Origin: Methanocorpusculum sp.
GTDB taxonomy: Archaea > Halobacteriota > Methanomicrobia > Methanomicrobiales > Methanocorpusculaceae
Assembly: GCA_030539595.1 (NCBI GenBank)
Contig: JAUNXW010000095.1
Coordinates: 1 to 6,575 of the forward strand
DNA: 6,575 nt
Direction: 5' to 3'
In this document: positions 1-5,201 of the stretch, in pieces
Layout: each line of letters begins with the position of its first letter
How positions within the stretch are numbered: the stretch's first letter is position 1
Notes under the pieces: model-generated
Told to the model about the DNA's origin: nothing
Database searches by the model: none
Seen by the model: only the letters and a program-made list of their open reading frames with translations
Program-made: the position numbers and the translations under genes

Positions 1-731
1 TGGTACGCGTAGAGTAAGAGCTGTGCTCTCTCGAATGGACCAATAGCGGAACCCATTTCGAACTCTCCTGCCTGCTCGAATGTAGATGCAAGTGCTGCAC
101 CCTGCATTGCGTTGCGGTGGGTAATCATAACAGTCTGGTTTGCCGGAATGTTACGAAGTGCGTATCCTAAGGATTCGTTGTTCTGAGGGATTGACATGAT
201 CATTGAGCATGCTCCGCCTGCAAGATCCATGGTAACCGGGTAGGAACCGAATGCTGCTGCTTTGACGGTGCTTGCGTCGAACATATCAACTTTGAAGTTC
301 TCAACAACTGAGTATGTGGTTGCTGCTGCAACTGATGTTAATGCTGCATCGTATGTTGCTGCTGACTGAATACGTGCTGTCGGGACTTTGACTAAGAGAA
401 GTTTACCGCCGTTGAAGCGTTTGATTTCTGTGTCGTCGCCTTTCTCGACTGAGACGTACTCTTTAATCTTCTTTTCGACTGCGTCAATCTGACCGACAAG
501 GTCAAGGTTGAGTTCACGACCGAGAATCTGCTGGTGCTTTCCGATCTTTCCGGTCTTTAAAGCTTCCTGCATACCGCCGATGTTAACAGCGACTGTTCTC
601 TTTGTGTCGTCAATGATTTTCTTTACTGCAGGGTTTGTCAGCGGGCTGATCTTCTCAAGAGCTACATTGCTCTTTAAGAGTTTTCCCTTGTCGTCGTAAA
701 GGTCAATTACATCTTTATATTTTGCTGCCAT
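1..731 (-). CDS. mcrB: Methyl-coenzyme M reductase subunit beta, N-terminal part (truncated by window edge)
   Basis: Beta subunit of the cytoplasmic (alpha-beta-gamma)2 nickel-F430 enzyme that makes methane from methyl-CoM and coenzyme B. Translation of the minus strand from the ATG at 731-729 gives 243 uninterrupted codons and then leaves the window. The family is usually about 435-445 residues, so a little over half is present. Recognition rests on typical McrB segments: the N-terminal KYKDVIDLYDDKGKLLKSN, then KRTVAVNIGG, and SAIGPFERAQLL near residue 235. The C-terminal part that contributes to the F430/CoM/CoB pocket lies outside. The start is supported by AGAGG at 743-739, seven bases upstream. 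In methanogens mcrB is normally first in mcrBDCGA, so the rest of the operon should continue to the left (not visible). A paralogous mrtB is possible but cannot be told apart here. The reading frame is intact. Confidence 0.96.
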   Translation of the reverse strand, partial: MAAKYKDVIDLYDDKGKLLKSNVALEKISPLTNPAVKKIIDDTKRTVAVNIGGMQEALKTGKIGKHQQILGRELNLDLVGQIDAVEKKIKEYVSVEKGDDTEIKRFNGGKLLLVKVPTARIQSAATYDAALTSVAAATTYSVVENFKVDMFDASTVKAAAFGSYPVTMDLAGGACSMIMSIPQNNESLGYALRNIPANQTVMITHRNAMQGAALASTFEQAGEFEMGSAIGPFERAQLLLYAY

Positions 732-738
732 AATTTTG

Positions 739-743
739 CCTCT
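739..743 (-). promoter_or_regulatory. Ribosome binding site of mcrB
   Basis: AGAGG on the minus strand, seven bases before the mcrB ATG. It matches the anti-Shine-Dalgarno end of archaeal 16S rRNA and fixes the mcrB start, consistent with a leadered transcript. Confidence 0.7.
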
Positions 744-754
744 TTTTGAATAAG

Positions 755-806
755 GTTGTTTGATTGGCTGTTTTTCCGTTACCTTTCCTGAAAATTGCTG
801 TTTGAT
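755..806. repeat. Direct repeat G(C/T)TGTTTGAT in mcr leader
   Basis: Plus-strand copies at 755-764 (GTTGTTTGAT) and 797-806 (GCTGTTTGAT), nine of ten bases identical, 42 bp apart. GCTGTTT also recurs at 767-773. The second copy runs straight into the tandem 14-bp repeat. No known binding site is recognised. Confidence 0.4.
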
Positions 807-833
807 ACTGATAGGTAGTTACTGATTGGTAGT
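806..833. repeat. Tandem 14-bp direct repeat in mcr leader
   Basis: Two adjacent copies with no spacer: TACTGATAGGTAGT (806-819) and TACTGATTGGTAGT (820-833), differing at one base. In the mcr transcript they read ACTACC(W)ATCAGTA twice. They lie 75-102 bases upstream of the mcrB start, downstream of the likely transcription start, so they would be in the RNA. A protein-binding site, an RNA element or a recent slippage duplication are all possible. Confidence 0.7.
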
Positions 834-841
834 GACGGATA

Positions 842-895
842 CTATTCACGTCCACGGCTTAAGTTTCTCCAGAACTCAAACCAGACAGTATTCAT
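842..895 (-). CDS. Possible 17-residue leader peptide upstream of mcrB
   Basis: An ATG at 895-893 opens a 17-codon frame, MNTVWFEFWRNLSRGRE, ending in TAG at 844-842. A GAGGGGG stretch (915-909) lies about 13 bases upstream, longer than ideal Shine-Dalgarno spacing. Trp and Phe form four of residues 5-9. The start codon lies in the loop of a predicted hairpin. If transcription starts near 925, the frame lies wholly in the mcr leader. A chance ORF is quite likely, because a frame this short carries little statistical weight. No homologue is recognised and no function is assigned. Confidence 0.2.
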   Translation of the reverse strand: MNTVWFEFWRNLSRGRE

Positions 896-921
896 AAAAT
901 GGATACTGCCCCCTCTCGGGA
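886..921 (-). promoter_or_regulatory. Two predicted hairpins at the 5' end of the mcr leader
   Basis: In the transcript direction, U-CCC (921-918), GAGA (917-914) and GGG-G (913-910) form a four-pair stem (one U-G pair) capped by a GNRA-type tetraloop. It is followed at once by CAGUAU (908-903), an 11-base loop and AUACUG (891-886), a perfect six-pair stem. Both lie just inside the transcript if the TATA-like box at 946-955 is used. They could protect the abundant mcr mRNA at its 5' end or take part in regulation. The folding was judged by eye only. Confidence 0.4.
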
Positions 922-945
922 CATTTAAACTGTTTCTAATTCTCT

Positions 946-955
946 GGATATAAGC
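946..955 (-). promoter_or_regulatory. Putative TATA box of the mcr promoter
   Basis: GCTTATATCC on the minus strand, preceded by purine-rich GAGAAT that could serve as the B recognition element. The usual archaeal distance of about 25 bases puts the transcription start near 925, giving a leader of about 195 nt ahead of mcrB. Assigned by motif and position only. Confidence 0.45.
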
Positions 956-985
956 ATTCTCATTACAAGAGATATTTTTGGTAAA

Positions 986-1004
986 AGTTATTCCAACAGA
1001 TTTT
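986..1004. repeat. 19-bp shared intergenic element, copy 1 (mcr upstream region)
   Basis: Plus-strand AGTTATTCCAACAGATTTT matches 5116-5134 at 18 of 19 positions (the fifth base differs, A against T). Read toward mcrB it is AAAATCTGTTGGAATAACT, and its near end lies about 36 bp upstream of the putative mcr TATA box at 946-955. That is a typical place for an archaeal activator or regulator site. The regulator is unknown. Confidence 0.55.
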
Positions 1005-1020
1005 CGGATTATTTTCACAA

Positions 1021-1029
1021 TATATTTAT
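1021..1029 (-). promoter_or_regulatory. Second TATA-like box upstream of mcrB
   Basis: ATAAATATA on the minus strand, a good archaeal TATA match. It would direct transcription from about 1000 and give a leader of about 270 nt that runs through the shared 19-bp element. In such A+T-rich DNA it may be fortuitous, or an alternative mcr promoter. Confidence 0.3.
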
Positions 1030-1100
1030 GCAAACGTGAATTTTTTTGGTTTGAGTTTTTCGAGTGCTACGACATAAATATTGAGTAACACGTAATTGCA

Positions 1101-1163
1101 GTAAAATTAAATCTATGTGTTAAAGAAATGTGCGCTTCAAAAATAGTGCAAATCGGGAGCGCA
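1101..1163 (-). terminator. Possible termination region of the ksgA operon
   Basis: In the transcript direction UGCGCU (1163-1158) can pair with AGCGCA (1136-1131) across a 21-base loop that contains U5. Further T-rich patches follow (CATTTCTTT, then ATTTAATTTTAC near 1101-1112). Archaeal termination relies mainly on T tracts and the tracts here are short, so the call is weak. Confidence 0.25.
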
Positions 1164-1181
1164 TAAAATGAGAATGTGATG

Positions 1182-1940
1182 TTATTCAATTAAATTTGAC
1201 ATTTCAATGAACTTTTCCACACTTAGCATTTCAGGACGCAGATTTAATATTTCTTCGGAAATATTTGTCATCAGATTATCAATATTGTATTTTTTGCCGA
1301 GACTTTTCAGACAATTTCTAACAGTCTTGCGCCTGTGCGAAAATAACTCCCTGACAACATCCTCAAAGACTTTTTTATTTTTAATCGGTACAGGAGGTTC
1401 GTGCGGAGTAATTTTCACAACAGCCGACCATACCTCCGGCTGAGGGTTAAACGCGTTTGGAGGAAGCTCCATAACAAACTCAACATCCGAATAAGTCTGA
1501 GCCATAACAGAAAGTCTTCCGTATTCTTTATCACCGAACGCTGCTGCCATCCTTTTCGCAAACTCAAGCTGATACATAAGAACCGCTGACTCAAAACCGA
1601 TATCAAGCAGCCTGAAAGTAATCTTCGACGAAATCGAATAAGGCAGATTTGCAACAACTAAATCAAACGGCGGAAGTTCAACTTTTGAAGCGTCTCCTCT
1701 TGTAATCGTAAGCTGACCGCTTTTCAGTTCTTCACAAAACCTTTCCTCAAGATTCGGCAAAAGTGTACCGTCAAGCTCAACCGCACGAACATTTGCCCCT
1801 CTTGCAAGAAGCGCCTCGGTTAAAACTCCGCCTCCCGGACCAATCTCCAAAACATTTCTTCCCGCAACGGGAACGGTATCTGCAATACGATTTACCGCAT
1901 CAAAATCAATTAAAAAATGCTGGTCTTTAGGAGCTTTCAT
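1182..1940 (-). CDS. ksgA: 16S rRNA adenine-N6 dimethyltransferase KsgA/Dim1
   Basis: SAM-dependent enzyme that dimethylates two adjacent adenines in the terminal helix of 16S rRNA (A1518/A1519 in E. coli numbering) during late small-subunit assembly. At 252 residues it is in the usual range for archaeal Dim1. Visible motifs are the N-terminal DQHFLID (6-12), the SAM-binding EIGPGGG (32-38), acidic VELD (54-57), the catalytic NLPY (98-101), FNPQPEVWS (164-172), and the C-terminal helical domain with FSHRRKTVRNCL (200-211). It is last in the six-gene cluster. Only TTTTTT separates its ATG from the DUF655 stop, and no Shine-Dalgarno sequence is visible, so translation probably depends on coupling. 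The family assignment is secure. The gene is also named rsmA. Confidence 0.97.
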   Translation of the reverse strand: MKAPKDQHFLIDFDAVNRIADTVPVAGRNVLEIGPGGGVLTEALLARGANVRAVELDGTLLPNLEERFCEELKSGQLTITRGDASKVELPPFDLVVANLPYSISSKITFRLLDIGFESAVLMYQLEFAKRMAAAFGDKEYGRLSVMAQTYSDVEFVMELPPNAFNPQPEVWSAVVKITPHEPPVPIKNKKVFEDVVRELFSHRRKTVRNCLKSLGKKYNIDNLMTNISEEILNLRPEMLSVEKFIEMSNLIE

Positions 1941-1946
1941 AAAAAA

Positions 1947-2525
1947 TTATTTTGAAGTGAAGAGATGGTATTTCTCTTCCGGAACTTCCAGCTCAAGCAT
2001 AATTCTCTCGCGGATAAACTTCTCCGGCTTCTGCAGGGTCTTAACACGTGCTTTAATATCATCGAAACTCTCAAACGGCTTTCTGTTTCTCTGTTCAAGA
2101 GTATCTGTAAGAGTTTTCTTACCGAAACCAGGAAGAAGATTAAGCATGTGCATTTTCAGGCTGATTGGAACTGACGTATTGTAAAACTCAATAAAGCGCG
2201 GCTCGGACTCCTTAATAATATCATCCACAGCGCTTTCGAGTTCGCCTTTTGCGGTATTTGTCAGCTCCGCATAAGAAATTCTGCGCTTAACACGCTCAAC
2301 CTGTTTTCTCTCACCGTCTCCGATGTAAACCTTATCATGAAGATTAACGGCAACATCCTTTTTTGCAATCAGTTCAAGAAGCTTAAACTGGTCTGTTCCG
2401 ACAGCGAGTATAATCGGTTCGCGCTGATTTAAGGGACGTTTATCGTTTCCGTAACCCCACTGAAGATAATCTAAAACGACAGCTTCAACTTCCTTCTTAT
2501 CAGCTCTATCGGTTTTTGGAGGCAT
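1947..2525 (-). CDS. DUF655 family protein with helix-hairpin-helix segment
   Basis: A 192-residue archaeal protein of the DUF655 (PF04919) family, whose biochemical role is not established. The N-terminal part (about 10-85) looks like a compact beta-rich domain, with AVVLDYLQWGYGNDKRP, PIILAVGTDQFKLLELI and VYIGDGER. The C-terminal part carries a helix-hairpin-helix-like segment, LNLLPGFGKKTLTDTLEQR (128-146), followed by a second helical pair FESFDDIKARVKTL (151-164). This suggests sequence-independent nucleic-acid binding. The ATG at 2525 is chosen because GAGG (2535-2532) lies six bases upstream. A GTG at 2537 would add four residues and overlap the rpoF stop as GTGA, but has no upstream ribosome site. 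It sits between rpoF and ksgA, an arrangement I recall as common in euryarchaea, which suggests a role linked to transcription or ribosome assembly. Confidence 0.88.
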   Translation of the reverse strand: MPPKTDRADKKEVEAVVLDYLQWGYGNDKRPLNQREPIILAVGTDQFKLLELIAKKDVAVNLHDKVYIGDGERKQVERVKRRISYAELTNTAKGELESAVDDIIKESEPRFIEFYNTSVPISLKMHMLNLLPGFGKKTLTDTLEQRNRKPFESFDDIKARVKTLQKPEKFIRERIMLELEVPEEKYHLFTSK

Positions 2526-2533
2526 AATCTTCC

Positions 2534-2905
2534 TCACTCGTATTTACGGATAATATCAAGAATTGCGTCAATATCTTCAGTCATAAGTGTGAAGCGCTCC
2601 TTTGCATAAATTGCACGGATTTCGTCACGGCTTTTCGGCATGATATTAACAATTCTCTCGGCAATCTCAGGCTTAATCTTTTCAAGACCCTTCAGGTCAT
2701 TGTAAAGAGCTTTAGCTGTCTCGACATTGCATTTTCCAAGAGCATCTGCATGATCAATACTTTTACGCAGTTCGTATGACATTGTTCGAACAGAGCCCTC
2801 AGTCTCTTCAGATACATTTGACCGCTGATCACGGATTGTTATAAGTTCTTCACGAATCTCGGGCAAAGACATCATGTCTTCTTGAATTACTTTCTTTACT
2901 TTCAT
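2534..2905 (-). CDS. rpoF: DNA-directed RNA polymerase subunit F (Rpo4/Rpb4-like)
   Basis: Archaeal counterpart of eukaryotic Rpb4. It pairs with RpoE (Rpb7-like) to form the stalk of RNA polymerase, which helps open-complex formation and processivity and contacts nascent RNA. At 123 residues it is close to the usual 110-120. The sequence shows an N-terminal segment with the acidic SLPEIREEL (13-21), a central helix (about 36-75), and an HRDC-like helical end, IKPEIAERIVNIMPKSRDEIRAIY (77-100), typical of the family. The start is supported by AGGAG (2917-2913), seven bases upstream of the ATG. The gap to rpl21e upstream is 39 bp, and its TGA overlaps the ribosome site of the DUF655 gene. Its partner rpoE is not in this window. 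Confidence 0.93.
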   Translation of the reverse strand: MKVKKVIQEDMMSLPEIREELITIRDQRSNVSEETEGSVRTMSYELRKSIDHADALGKCNVETAKALYNDLKGLEKIKPEIAERIVNIMPKSRDEIRAIYAKERFTLMTEDIDAILDIIRKYE

Positions 2906-2912
2906 GTGCAGG

Positions 2913-2917
2913 CTCCT
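2913..2917 (-). promoter_or_regulatory. Ribosome binding site of rpoF
   Basis: AGGAG on the minus strand, seven bases before the rpoF ATG. It lies in the 39-bp gap after rpl21e, the largest gap inside the cluster. The A+T-rich rest of the gap could hide a minor internal promoter, but none is clear. Confidence 0.65.
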
Positions 2918-2944
2918 AAACTTAAATAAAATAAGTATTGGGGA

Positions 2945-3238
2945 TTAGTATTTCTGTGGTCTTAAGTGCTGAGGTCTTGCGATAACGGTCTTGTCCATGT
3001 TGCCGTCTTTAATCTCAAGAAGCCAGGCTCTTCCTCTCTTGCCGACGATAGTTCCTGTCTTGCCGTGGAATCTCGGGTGCGGCTGTCCTTTCTGAACGCT
3101 TGAGTCCAATACAATATGAACTTTCTGTCCTTCCTCAAATTCCTGGATAACAGTTGTTACATTCGCCATTCCGCGTGTGCGGAGTGTTTTCTGCAGCTTA
3201 TATCTGGTTCCTTTCTTAATTCCGTTGTGGTGTGCCAT
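2945..3238 (-). CDS. rpl21e: 50S ribosomal protein L21e
   Basis: Large-subunit ribosomal protein found in archaea and eukaryotes, with no bacterial counterpart. The 97-residue length is standard. The N-terminus (GIKKGTRYKLQK, 6-17) is basic, and the SH3-like barrel carries the diagnostic GQPHPRFHGKTGTIVGKRGR (51-70). It ends in ARPQHLRPQKY. GGAG (3252-3249) lies ten bases upstream of the ATG, in the 21-bp gap after pus10. It lies between pus10 and rpoF, linking tRNA modification, ribosome and transcription functions in one likely transcript. Nothing is odd about the gene. Confidence 0.97.
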   Translation of the reverse strand: MAHHNGIKKGTRYKLQKTLRTRGMANVTTVIQEFEEGQKVHIVLDSSVQKGQPHPRFHGKTGTIVGKRGRAWLLEIKDGNMDKTVIARPQHLRPQKY

Positions 3239-3259
3239 TTTGGTCAGTCTCCATTATTT

Positions 3260-4489
3260 TTAATCTAATCCGTCTACCTGTATTACGTCTAGCTCGACGA
3301 CTTTAGCGTTGGCGGCGAGGATTTCAGCAAGACTCGGATCTGTTCGACCGTTGTCCCCTGATACGAGTTCTTTGATATACAAGCCCCCGTCGCCTACAAC
3401 TTCAAGACGATACAGACCGTTTTCGATTCCAAGAACTCTTATGTCAATGACCTGTCTTTTTCGAATCAAATCCGCACGTCTATGGGATACCCTTTCAGGC
3501 GTGCGCTGATTAATCCAAGCTCCTTTAAGGCTTGAAACAGCGTTTTGGACTTGTTCAAGTGAGATACGGTCATCTATCGATACCAGAATCCTGTATGTTT
3601 TATGTCCTTTGTGTGATTTAAGCATTTCTACAGTCTTTTTGTCAGACCATTTTTCAAGAGATACTCCTACCTCAGGATTTGCGCTTGCATTTATTGCCGC
3701 TTCGACTTCTTTCAGGTCAAAAACACGGTGTTTAGGGTTTGTCATCTCCATTACAAACGGTCTGCCGGTGCCTATGCAAAGAGCGTCGATGTCTTCTCTG
3801 CCGGCTCCGTGAAGAACTCCCGCGTCTGCATCAAACATTTTTATCGGTGCTTGTGCTATTTTCTCTTCCACTGAAGTGGGGTACTGCTTACCCGTGAAAT
3901 TACATTTCTCGCAGCCTTTACCTTTGCACGCGCGGCAGTCCCAGTGTGTCTGGGGAATTCCGCGGACATTTTTGAAGTATCTGCCGTAGAAGTAAACCGA
4001 AGCAATCTGGGTTTCTACGCAGTCATCTGCGATGTTTAAGATAATTGTAACCTGCGGATTTTTGGGGTCGCCCGCTTTACCGTTTATAGCTGAAACCGCT
4101 TTTCCCACCTCGCGATTCATTTCAGATTTAATCGGCTCCGGATTTTCCAAAGATAAATCCGACCAAATCATCTCTTCCGACTCAACCATCATAGGAGGAA
4201 CGCGCGTCCCTATAACAAATGTCTCGTGATCAATTCCTTTAACCGCATCCGCTGATTTTTCAGCCCAATAGGGAATCGTTTCAAATAAATCATTGCAAAT
4301 CCAGCATGTCCCACTATCGTATTCCTTGAACGGAATATTATATGCAAGAGCGTGAGCCACGCGAAGAGAATGACCGCGCTCAACATTTGTCAAACCGAAC
4401 GACCTTTTTGCAAACAATCTTCCAAGGCAGTGGTCGCAGATATCCCCATATTCGAGTATTTTATGAACCTGTTCAATTATATCCGTCAT
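3260..4489 (-). CDS. pus10: tRNA pseudouridine(54/55) synthase Pus10
   Basis: Converts uridine 54 and 55 in the T-arm of archaeal tRNA to pseudouridine, doing in archaea what TruB does for position 55 in bacteria. The 409 residues show a zinc-binding N-terminal module with CDHC (18-21) and CWIC (62-65), a THUMP-like region (about 85-175), and a second Cys cluster CRAC (185-188) and CEKC (193-196). The catalytic domain begins with HGAGREDIDALCIGTGRPF (227-245). By analogy with GRTD of TruA, D233 in GRED is the likely catalytic aspartate. KTYRILV (297-303) and the late motif GGLYIKELVSGDNGRTDPSLAE (368-389) are also family features. The start overlaps the trmY stop as ATGA, and AGGAG lies about nine bases upstream. 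It produces the substrate for TrmY, encoded just before it. Confidence 0.95.
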   Translation of the reverse strand: MTDIIEQVHKILEYGDICDHCLGRLFAKRSFGLTNVERGHSLRVAHALAYNIPFKEYDSGTCWICNDLFETIPYWAEKSADAVKGIDHETFVIGTRVPPMMVESEEMIWSDLSLENPEPIKSEMNREVGKAVSAINGKAGDPKNPQVTIILNIADDCVETQIASVYFYGRYFKNVRGIPQTHWDCRACKGKGCEKCNFTGKQYPTSVEEKIAQAPIKMFDADAGVLHGAGREDIDALCIGTGRPFVMEMTNPKHRVFDLKEVEAAINASANPEVGVSLEKWSDKKTVEMLKSHKGHKTYRILVSIDDRISLEQVQNAVSSLKGAWINQRTPERVSHRRADLIRKRQVIDIRVLGIENGLYRLEVVGDGGLYIKELVSGDNGRTDPSLAEILAANAKVVELDVIQVDGLD

Positions 4490-5055
4490 TTATTCTGTCT
4501 CCTGTCAAACTCGTTTAAGAGAACCGTAATTGTGTGGTCTGCGTGAAGAACACGCGGACCTACTGAGTATTTCGGCAAATCCTTAATCAGTTCGTTTTCT
4601 TCTTCTGTGAAATTCATGTGGTCGCTGAGAATAAAATTCGCGGGAAGCATTTCTGCATTTCTTATGTCTGTTCCGTTTTCATCTAAAACAGCGAAACTGT
4701 ATTCTCCGAGAAGTTTTTCAAGTCCAGCGCTTCTTATGTGTATGCCGTCAGCCGCTTTTACAAATTCTTCCCCCGCAGGTTTTGACAGCCCTTTTTTAAT
4801 CAGTGCGCCGCCGCTTCTTTCATCGGGATTGAGGGAGCGTATGGTATCCCCTGAAAATCTCAGAGTTTTTGTCTGCTCCCCGCCTTTGAGAATCAAAAAG
4901 CACTCTACGTCGTGCCTTAAGTCATGGCTTAAGAAAAATGACGTATTGATGCATCTGCACATTATGTCAATCCTTCCCGCCCCTCCGGGCATGTCATTTA
5001 GAGAAAAGTCAGGACTTGTTGAAGCCTTGTGACCAATTATTGCAAATCGCGGCAT
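4486..5055 (-). CDS. trmY: tRNA (pseudouridine(54)-N1)-methyltransferase TrmY
   Basis: SPOUT-class SAM-dependent enzyme that methylates N1 of pseudouridine 54 in the tRNA T-loop, giving m1-pseudouridine, the archaeal equivalent of the bacterial ribothymidine. At 189 residues it is close to the family norm. Visible are the N-terminal FAIIGHKASTSPDFSLNDMPGG (4-25), CRCINTSFFLSHDLRHDVE (33-51), and the C-terminal knot region with LSDHMNFTEEE (143-153) and SVGPRVLHADHTITVLLNE (164-182). It opens the six-gene cluster and its TGA overlaps the pus10 ATG by four bases. No Shine-Dalgarno sequence precedes its ATG, and the nearest well-placed TATA-like box (5083-5095) would give a leader of only a few bases, so the transcript may be leaderless. 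Confidence 0.95.
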   Translation of the reverse strand: MPRFAIIGHKASTSPDFSLNDMPGGAGRIDIMCRCINTSFFLSHDLRHDVECFLILKGGEQTKTLRFSGDTIRSLNPDERSGGALIKKGLSKPAGEEFVKAADGIHIRSAGLEKLLGEYSFAVLDENGTDIRNAEMLPANFILSDHMNFTEEENELIKDLPKYSVGPRVLHADHTITVLLNEFDRRQNK

Positions 5056-5082
5056 ATGAGATATATTATTTGATGGCTGTGT

Positions 5083-5095
5083 TCATTAATTAGTA
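5083..5095 (-). promoter_or_regulatory. Putative TATA box of the trmY operon
   Basis: TACTAATTAATGA on the minus strand, centred about 33 bp upstream of the trmY ATG. It predicts a transcription start within about ten bases of the start codon. A second A+T box (5058-5071, AATAATATATCTC) is closer but would start transcription inside the gene. Motif-based only. Confidence 0.35.
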
Positions 5096-5115
5096 TGTAA
5101 GCCTGTTAGATAGAC

Positions 5116-5134
5116 AGTTTTTCCAACAGATTTT
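5116..5134. repeat. 19-bp shared intergenic element, copy 2 (trmY/hydrolase divergent region)
   Basis: Plus-strand AGTTTTTCCAACAGATTTT, 18 of 19 identical to 986-1004. Read toward trmY it is AAAATCTGTTGGAAAAACT, with its near end about 21-30 bp upstream of the putative trmY TATA box. This is the same orientation and similar placement as the copy upstream of mcrB. It also lies about 35 bp upstream of the likely hydrolase TATA box, so it could serve both divergent genes. CTGTTAGA (5103-5110) and TCCAACAG (5122-5129) form an imperfect inverted repeat, seven of eight matching. Confidence 0.55.
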
Positions 5135-5168
5135 TTAACGATTTAATACCCATCAACTCATCAAATCC

Positions 5169-5177
5169 AATATAACT
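5169..5177 (+). promoter_or_regulatory. Putative TATA box of the homocysteine-conjugate hydrolase gene
   Basis: AATATAACT centred near 5173, so transcription would start about 5198-5202, at or next to the ATG at 5202. That fits the absence of any Shine-Dalgarno sequence and suggests a leaderless mRNA. A stronger-looking AATATATATCC (5189-5199) would start transcription within the coding sequence, so it is less likely to be the main promoter. Confidence 0.35.
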
Positions 5178-5201
5178 CACAACAACCAATATATATCCCA
5201 C

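Larger units (their letters stand above)
732..1181 (-). other. Long intergenic region: mcr operon promoter and leader
   Basis: About 450 bp between the ksgA stop and the mcrB start, both genes reading leftward. No convincing protein gene is visible. The ksgA-proximal part (about 1040-1181) is A+T-rich and may hold the end of the upstream transcript. The central part (about 920-1040) holds two TATA-like boxes and a 19-bp element shared with 5116-5134. The mcrB-proximal part (732-925) is less A+T-rich and repeat-dense, with two hairpins, a 17-codon mini-ORF, a tandem 14-bp repeat, a repeated GYTGTTTGAT (755-764 and 797-806) and a repeated TGATTGG (761-767 and 823-829). This makes it a plausible structured 5' untranslated leader. 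Confidence 0.6.

Noticed and set aside
508..699. 63-codon plus-strand open frame
   Set aside because: Antisense to mcrB, whose reading frame is unbroken and typical.
842..1033. 63-codon minus-strand frame in the mcr leader starting at TTG
   Set aside because: Rare start codon, no ribosome site, spans the likely promoter, and its sequence resembles no family. Only the internal 17-codon part is kept, as a low-confidence possibility.
1041..1181. tRNA or small RNA gene
   Set aside because: No cloverleaf, no T-loop consensus and no GC-rich core. Only a six-pair stem with a 21-base loop is visible.
2526..2537. GTG start for the DUF655 gene, overlapping the rpoF stop
   Set aside because: The ATG at 2525 has a well-spaced GAGG, while the GTG has none. 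The four extra residues look like translated ribosome-site sequence. Not fully excluded.
4607..5032. 141-codon open frame on the plus strand opposite trmY
   Set aside because: It lies wholly antisense to a confidently identified gene, has no recognisable family and no promoter or ribosome site. It is a by-product of trmY codon usage.
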